This document shows, piece after piece, positions 7,080-10,801 of a stretch of 10,801 nt of DNA (positions are counted from its first letter, which is position 1; each line of letters starts with the position of its first letter). Origin of the DNA: Verrucomicrobiales bacterium (GTDB lineage: Bacteria; Verrucomicrobiota; Verrucomicrobiia; Verrucomicrobiales; DEV007). The position numbers and the translations under genes are program-made. The notes below the pieces were generated by a model. That model ran no database searches. It was not told the DNA's origin and saw only the letters and a list, made by a program, of their open reading frames with translations. Location: assembly GCA_013911195.1 (NCBI GenBank), contig JACETS010000080.1:1-10801 (forward strand), in the 5' to 3' direction.

Positions 7080-7440
7080 GTGCTCCTTTTTTCCAGGCAT
7101 AGAGATATGCAATAAGGAGAATTCCCACAAAACCAGACATGCTCAAAAAGGCCATTTTTGCCTGCCCGGCTTCAATGAATGAATTGAAGGAAACCGCCCA
7201 AGGGTACATAAAAACTACCTCAATATCAAAAATTACAAATAGCATTGCTATGACGTAAAATTTTACACTGAATCTTGGCTTTGCTTCTCCGATTGGGAGC
7301 ATCCCACACTCATAAGCACTATCTTTAATCTGATTTGATTTGGCGCTTTTACCTAATAACACGCTAACCAAAAGAGTCGAAACCGCAAAACCCGTTGCGA
7401 TTCCTAGTTGTATTAATACAGGTATGTATTGATCTAACAT
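7063..7440 (-). CDS. nuoA: NADH-quinone oxidoreductase subunit A
   Basis: NuoA is a small membrane subunit of respiratory complex I that sits at the junction of the peripheral and membrane arms near the quinone site. The 125-residue product has three predicted membrane helices (about 7-29, 60-80 and 97-116). It carries the family signatures YECG (43-46) in the loop after helix 1, RFSVKFYVIAMLFVIFDIEV (56-75) with the conserved acidic residues Asp72 and Glu74 in helix 2, and YAWKKGALSW near the C-terminus. Its length is typical. No nuoB, nuoC or other complex I gene lies beside it, which is unusual because nuoA normally heads the nuo operon. An upstream terminator separates it from the small winged-helix gene, so it probably has its own promoter between 7441 and 7493, which I could not define. 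It overlaps the class III aminotransferase 3' end by 17 bp. Confidence 0.96.
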   Translation of the reverse strand: MLDQYIPVLIQLGIATGFAVSTLLVSVLLGKSAKSNQIKDSAYECGMLPIGEAKPRFSVKFYVIAMLFVIFDIEVVFMYPWAVSFNSFIEAGQAKMAFLSMSGFVGILLIAYLYAWKKGALSWKA

Positions 7441-7493
7441 TCTATTTTAAAATAACGAATACTTCCCGGTAATTATCAACAAAACTATTCAAT

Positions 7494-7526
7494 AAAAAAG
7501 GCAGGAACACATTTGTGTTCCTGCCT
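7494..7526 (-). terminator. Intrinsic terminator of the small winged-helix-like gene
   Basis: Read on the minus strand, 13-nt arms (7514-7526 and 7499-7511) form a perfect stem with a 2-nt gap at the centre, in practice a slightly larger loop. The six A residues at 7494-7499 supply a U-tract in the transcript. It lies about 20 bp past the stop at 7546 and insulates nuoA from the upstream gene. Confidence 0.92.
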
Positions 7527-7545
7527 GTAAATGTTTTTAGTTATT

Positions 7546-7863
7546 TTAGGCTTGTTGTTTAGCTTGTTGAGCAGCTATGTAGGCACTTGAAGCCTTCTCA
7601 ATTCCCTCTAAACCTGTGTAACTCTTGCCCTTCTTTTCTACTAACCCTCTAGTGACAAGATTTTGAAGTTTTTCATATGCGCGTAAGCGAAGCATTTCTT
7701 CTCCACCGCTAACGGCATTTTTTTCTTTTAGATTTTCATACACAAGCCCAAACAAGTTATTAAATTCAAGAGCTGTATCGTTTTCGTTGAGCACAACAAC
7801 CAATTCGTCGGTTACGTGATCAGGTATTCTCCGGGAAAACCGGGTTCTGCGTGTTGTAGCCAT
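7546..7863 (-). CDS. Small basic winged-helix-like protein, function unknown
   Basis: This protein has 105 residues and I cannot assign it to a named family. The N-terminus is basic (ATTRRTRFSRRIP). Residues 19-50 look helical and acidic. Residues 55-88 (EMLRLRAYEKLQNLVTRGLV, then a short Lys/Gly turn and SYTGLEGI) look like a recognition helix followed by a beta wing, as in winged-helix DNA-binding domains. The tail is rich in Ala, Gln and Lys. It could be a DNA-binding or nucleoid-associated protein or a structural adaptor; this is inference from pattern only. Coding is supported by the clean open frame, the domain-like composition and a perfect intrinsic terminator just past the stop. A possible -10 (TAAAAT on the minus strand, 7878-7873) would leave only a few untranslated bases. 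There is no Shine-Dalgarno sequence. Confidence 0.8.
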   Translation of the reverse strand: MATTRRTRFSRRIPDHVTDELVVVLNENDTALEFNNLFGLVYENLKEKNAVSGGEEMLRLRAYEKLQNLVTRGLVEKKGKSYTGLEGIEKASSAYIAAQQAKQQA

Positions 7864-8000
7864 ATTTAATGTATTTTATCACAATCGCTTCTCAAATACC
7901 ACGTTTAAAGACTCATTTGAAAGCCGAATGGCGTGAGATTCGATTGGGGCGCGTATAATAGCTGCAAAAATCAAAAAAACCAGTTTCTTTTGTTTATTTT
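7864..8000 (-). promoter_or_regulatory. Intergenic region upstream of the winged-helix-like gene
   Basis: This 137-bp AT-rich gap lies between two minus-strand genes. On the minus strand there is a candidate -10, TAAAAT, at 7878-7873, with no good -35. A plus-strand TATAAT at 7954-7959 has no matching -35 either. No clear terminator hairpin follows the stop of the secreted-protein gene. Confidence 0.25.
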
Positions 8001-8651
8001 TTATTGAGAGGGCGTTTTTAGGTCTCCTATTGCCCATAATCCTTTGGAGTTAATTAGAAAAACCTCCCTGCTGACCGGATATGTCGCATCTAGAAACATC
8101 TGATAAAATGCTTTTTTATAAGTGTTTAAGCGATTTTTGCCTGCTTGCATAACTAAAATAGTGCTTCGATTAGGAATAATTACCCACAAATCAGAGCCAA
8201 AGTTTTCTTTAAAAAGATCACGAAATGGCTGCGTATTTACTGAACTGACAATTGACGGATTATCAGACTGAATGAGGGCATATTCAATTTTACCAGTTGA
8301 ATCTTTAATATACTCAGGTTTAACGGATTTAATGACAGATGTTGCATTAATAAGAGCTTTTTGCCTAAATTCTTTCCAACCCTTGCTAAATTTCTGTCTG
8401 AATTCTTCGGCTTTGAAATAATTTACCCCTAATTCGCCTAAGTATCCTGCGCTATAAACAGTGTGGCGGGCATCTGGAATCATCATAACCACTTCGGATC
8501 TCATATATCTGGGCTGTATAATTAAAATCGGAGGAGACGATTTTTGAGATTTACTAGTTTTTTTTGTACTCTCTTGATCTAATCTTTGAGCAAGACCTAA
8601 TTCCGCAATTAATGAAAATATCAACAGAAAGGATATGAACGACCAATTCAT
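8001..8651 (-). CDS. Predicted secreted protein, function unknown
   Basis: This is a 216-residue protein of no family I recognise. The N-terminus is a clear signal peptide: a short polar start, a hydrophobic core (about 5-18) and a likely signal peptidase I site after GLA at 19-21. No lipobox cysteine is present; the mature protein contains no cysteine. A Ser/Lys-rich linker (about 28-40) leads to a folded-looking domain with ILIIQPRYMRSEVVMMIPDA (42-61), FGSDLWVIIPNRSTILVM (151-168) and a C-terminal strand-rich end (EVFLINSKGLWAIGDL). The export location is therefore periplasm or beyond. It is divergent from ruvA across 97 bp, so no functional link is implied. Start is the ATG at 8651, with no Shine-Dalgarno sequence. 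It is likely a real gene, with function unassigned. Confidence 0.82.
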   Translation of the reverse strand: MNWSFISFLLIFSLIAELGLAQRLDQESTKKTSKSQKSSPPILIIQPRYMRSEVVMMIPDARHTVYSAGYLGELGVNYFKAEEFRQKFSKGWKEFRQKALINATSVIKSVKPEYIKDSTGKIEYALIQSDNPSIVSSVNTQPFRDLFKENFGSDLWVIIPNRSTILVMQAGKNRLNTYKKAFYQMFLDATYPVSREVFLINSKGLWAIGDLKTPSQ

Positions 8652-8678
8652 GATAAATATTTATTAAGAAATTTAATA

Positions 8679-8698
8679 ATTATACTCTGCATAGAGTA
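8679..8698 (-). promoter_or_regulatory. Promoter of the secreted-protein gene with candidate operator dyad
   Basis: On the minus strand a perfect -10 hexamer TATAAT lies at 8684-8679, about 28 bp before the ATG at 8651. The perfect inverted repeat TACTCT-N4-AGAGTA (8683-8698) fills most of the spacer upstream of it, where a repressor would block polymerase. TTGATG at 8704-8699 is the nearest -35-like word but is only 14 bp away. The dyad also lies upstream of the divergent ruvA. Confidence 0.45.
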
Positions 8699-8748
8699 CA
8701 TCAATTTGTTAAAAGGCTCTGATATTTTTCGTTTATTCACCGATACCA

Positions 8749-9348
8749 ATGATTACCTACTTAAATGGAGAGTTATCTGAAATAATTCCTGGAAGATTAA
8801 CAATAGATGTTAATGGAGTCGGTTATGAAGTTTTAGTTCCGTTATCCACCAGTGATAAAATGCCTGATAAGGGTGAGAAACTCCTAATACTGACGCATCT
8901 ACATATTCGCGAACAAGAACAAACGTTATTTGGATTTGCTACTAACGAAGAACGTGATCTTTTTCGTCTTTTAATCAATAGAGTTTCAGGAATAGGACCT
9001 AAACTTGGCTTGGCTATTTTAAGTGGAATGTCAGTGGATGATTTTAAAAATTCTGTGATAGGTGGAGATATTACAAGTCTCTCAAAAATAAGCGGCTTAG
9101 GAAAAAAAACTGCTGAAAGAATTATACTTGAGTTAAAAGATAAGGTCGGAGTTACTGAAACTTGGACTGCGGCAAAAGAAAATTCTAATAGTTCAGAGCG
9201 TATTGTCCATGATGCCGTCTTGGCGCTCATTTCTCTTGGATACAAACAAGCCGAAGCACTGAAGGCAGTAAATGGAATTAAGGATGCAAATTCAACTAGT
9301 ATTAGTTCTGATGAATTGATTAGATCTGCTCTACGAGCGATGAAGTAG
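8749..9348 (+). CDS. ruvA: Holliday junction branch migration complex subunit RuvA
   Basis: RuvA binds four-way DNA junctions as a tetramer and loads the RuvB motor for branch migration during recombinational repair. The 199-residue product has the usual three parts: an N-terminal OB-fold (1-64, starting MITYLNGEL), the helix-hairpin-helix domain (about 65-145) with VSGIGPKLGLAIL (79-91) and ISGLGKKTAERIILELK (114-130), and a flexible linker followed by the RuvB-binding C-terminal domain (about 150-199). The acidic-pin region reads REQEQ (54-58): Glu55 is kept, but the neighbour that is Asp56 in E. coli is Gln here, with Glu at 57. Neither ruvB nor ruvC is adjacent. An ATP-grasp-like gene follows after 31 bp, probably in the same transcript. 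I see no SOS box resembling the published Verrucomicrobia motif upstream, and no Shine-Dalgarno sequence. Confidence 0.97.
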   Translation: MITYLNGELSEIIPGRLTIDVNGVGYEVLVPLSTSDKMPDKGEKLLILTHLHIREQEQTLFGFATNEERDLFRLLINRVSGIGPKLGLAILSGMSVDDFKNSVIGGDITSLSKISGLGKKTAERIILELKDKVGVTETWTAAKENSNSSERIVHDAVLALISLGYKQAEALKAVNGIKDANSTSISSDELIRSALRAMK

Positions 9349-9379
9349 TCTATTCGCTTATCAAAAGCATTTATCGATA

Positions 9380-10717
9380 ATGGCTAACGATATCAATGAA
9401 GTAGATAAAAAAAGGGTAGATTTTATCCAAAATTCGTTTCCAAAGAATGGACTTTTTCAGGGTAAGGCCTGGAGGACTACCCCTTATCCTGTAGTACTAT
9501 CTAAAAAAACTTCCAAGCAAATCCATGAACTGGGGAATTATCTCCTCCATTACCTGAGAGCTTGTAATACAATTTATCATCAAAGTATTGGAGGTAAGGC
9601 GCCAGATTGGATTGCACGCTATCTAGATGCGGGAAAACCTAATAGCATTCTTGAACAAGGTAGACATAAAGCATTTAGAAACGCTATTCCAAGAGTAATT
9701 AGACCTGATATCATTCTTGGAGATGAAGAATTTGCTATAACTGAACTCGACAGCGTTCCAGGAGGCATAGGATTGACCGCATGGTTGAACAAAACCTATT
9801 CTTCACTGGGTGAGGATGTCATTGGTGGAGCGATGGGTATGGTAGAGGGTTTTACAAGTATCCTTCCAAAAGGAGGTGATATTTTAATTAGCGAAGAGGC
9901 ATCAGATTACCTTCCAGAGATGGAATGGCTGATAGATGAGATAAAGTCTAGTGATGCGAATAACGATTATGATATCCTGAGTGCAGAGACTTATAAAATT
10001 AGGGATAGAGACATATACAGATTTTACGAACTTTTTGATCTGAAAAATATACCACCAGCAGATGATATTTTTAATCATGCAGCAAATAATAAGATTAATC
10101 TGACCGCACCCCACAAAGCATATTTAGAAGAAAAAATGTGGAGTGCTTTATTACATTCAAGAGCACTGCGTCGCAATTGGATAAACTTAATGCGACAATC
10201 GTATTTAGATAAACTTCAATCATATTTTCCCTATAGCTGGATCATGGATCCAAGCCCAGTTCCTCACTATGCTGAGTTACCTGGACTTGGAATTAACAAT
10301 TGGAATCAATTGGGTGAGTTTACCAAAACCCAAAGAGAGCTAGTTCTCAAAATTAGTGGGTTTTCAGAACTCGCTTGGGGTAGTAGAAGTGTCAAAATTG
10401 GTCATGACCTATCCTCTAATCATTGGAAGGGTTCGGTCGAAACTGCAATTAGTGATTTTCCTAATCAACCCTGGATATTACAAAAGTATAAAAAAGGGAA
10501 GGCCTTCGAACACCCTTACTGGAACGAAGAAGATAACAAAATTATTAGGATAAAAGTAAGGGCAAGACTTTGCCCATATTACTTCGTTTCCTCGAGCAAT
10601 GAATCGATTTCAGATGTTAAGCTAGGTGGAATTCTAGCCACCCTAGTGCCTGCAGATAAAAAAATTATTCATGGCATGAGTGAAGCTATAATGGCTCCTT
10701 GCATTGAGGAAAAATAA
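9380..10717 (+). CDS. Conserved protein resembling circularly permuted ATP-grasp enzymes, function unknown
   Basis: This 445-residue protein has no signal peptide or membrane segment, so it is probably cytosolic. Segments recall circularly permuted ATP-grasp or glutathionylspermidine-synthase-like ligases. RPDIIL and ITELDSVPGGIG (108-131) resemble the acidic Asn/Pro-Gly substrate-loop region. WGSRSVKIGHDLS (333-345) looks like a Gly-rich ATP loop, WILQKYKKGK (365-374) like the adenine-contacting hinge, and RARLCPYYF (394-402) like a metal or substrate strand. These are pattern matches from memory, not a search result. If correct, the enzyme would join a carboxylate to an amine or thiol using ATP. 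The gene starts 31 bp after ruvA with no terminator between, so they are probably co-transcribed, though no shared role is obvious. The next minus-strand frame begins 1 bp past its stop. Confidence 0.55.
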   Translation: MANDINEVDKKRVDFIQNSFPKNGLFQGKAWRTTPYPVVLSKKTSKQIHELGNYLLHYLRACNTIYHQSIGGKAPDWIARYLDAGKPNSILEQGRHKAFRNAIPRVIRPDIILGDEEFAITELDSVPGGIGLTAWLNKTYSSLGEDVIGGAMGMVEGFTSILPKGGDILISEEASDYLPEMEWLIDEIKSSDANNDYDILSAETYKIRDRDIYRFYELFDLKNIPPADDIFNHAANNKINLTAPHKAYLEEKMWSALLHSRALRRNWINLMRQSYLDKLQSYFPYSWIMDPSPVPHYAELPGLGINNWNQLGEFTKTQRELVLKISGFSELAWGSRSVKIGHDLSSNHWKGSVETAISDFPNQPWILQKYKKGKAFEHPYWNEEDNKIIRIKVRARLCPYYFVSSSNESISDVKLGGILATLVPADKKIIHGMSEAIMAPCIEEK

Positions 10718-10718
10718 A

Positions 10719-10801
10719 TTAAGCCGTTTCGTCTTCTTCTATCAAGATTTTGGATTTTGATTCCACGATTCCTGACATCAATGAGCTATTGGGTATATTT
10801 A
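10719..10801 (-). CDS. C-terminal end of an unidentified minus-strand gene (cut by window edge)
   Basis: An open frame enters from the right edge and stops with TAA at 10721-10719, giving 26 residues. The sequence is a plausible hydrophilic protein tail ending in KILIEEDETA. It would be convergent with the ATP-grasp-like gene, with a single base between the two stop codons. The stretch is short, so coding is likely but not proven, and no family can be named. Confidence 0.45.
   Translation of the reverse strand, partial: NIPNSSLMSGIVESKSKILIEEDETA

Noticed and set aside
7506..7521. Inverted repeat of GAACA and TGTTC words, possible LexA-type site
   Set aside because: It is part of a perfect terminator stem followed by a U-tract and lies downstream of a gene, not in a promoter.
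7954..7959. Plus-strand TATAAT as a promoter for an antisense RNA to the secreted-protein gene
   Set aside because: No -35 at a workable distance; chance -10 matches are expected in AT-rich sequence.
1..10801. CRISPR array, tRNA or rRNA genes, insertion sequences, phage or toxin-antitoxin modules
   Set aside because: I looked on both strands and saw no regular repeats with spacers, cloverleaf sequences, transposase genes or paired small toxin/antitoxin genes.

Overview
The window is an AT-rich stretch of ordinary bacterial chromosome with eleven complete or partial genes from several unrelated pathways and no mobile element, CRISPR array, tRNA or rRNA that I can see. Gene content and protein style suggest a marine Verrucomicrobiota (Opitutae-like) genome. 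The pointers are a RecA with a basic N-terminal extension, a RibD of the kind seen in that phylum, and several unassigned proteins that read like lineage-specific families. This placement is inference, because I could not run a search. None of the eleven starts has a recognisable Shine-Dalgarno sequence, and eight of them have A at position -3.

Layout. Positions 1-632 (minus) hold the N-terminal two thirds of ribD, which runs off the left edge. Divergent from it is a short GspF/PilC-family membrane protein (698-1687). Next comes recA (1832-2971), whose promoter region carries a tandem 15-bp repeat and the inverted repeat TGAACA-N9-TGTTCA; it ends in a textbook intrinsic terminator (2995-3026). 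purT (3200-4378) follows. The purT/aminotransferase gap contains a second strong terminator hairpin (4484-4509) preceded by segments that can form competing hairpins, so it may be an attenuated leader. Two PLP enzymes follow in the same direction: a class I aspartate/prephenate-type aminotransferase (4561-5727) and a class III aminotransferase (5790-7079). The class III gene overlaps convergently by 17 bp with a solitary nuoA (7063-7440, minus).

Further right on the minus strand are a small winged-helix-like protein (7546-7863) with its own terminator and a predicted secreted protein of unknown function (8001-8651). Divergent from the latter is ruvA (8749-9348), followed 31 bp later by a gene for a protein resembling circularly permuted ATP-grasp enzymes (9380-10717). 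The last 83 bases probably hold the C-terminus of another minus-strand gene.

Functionally the window mixes riboflavin synthesis (ribD), recombination (recA, ruvA), purine synthesis (purT), amino-acid metabolism (two aminotransferases) and respiration (nuoA). I see no single multigene system here. The most useful leads are the recA operator, the possible attenuator before the class I aminotransferase, the ruvA-linked ATP-grasp-like gene, and the isolated nuoA beside a winged-helix protein.
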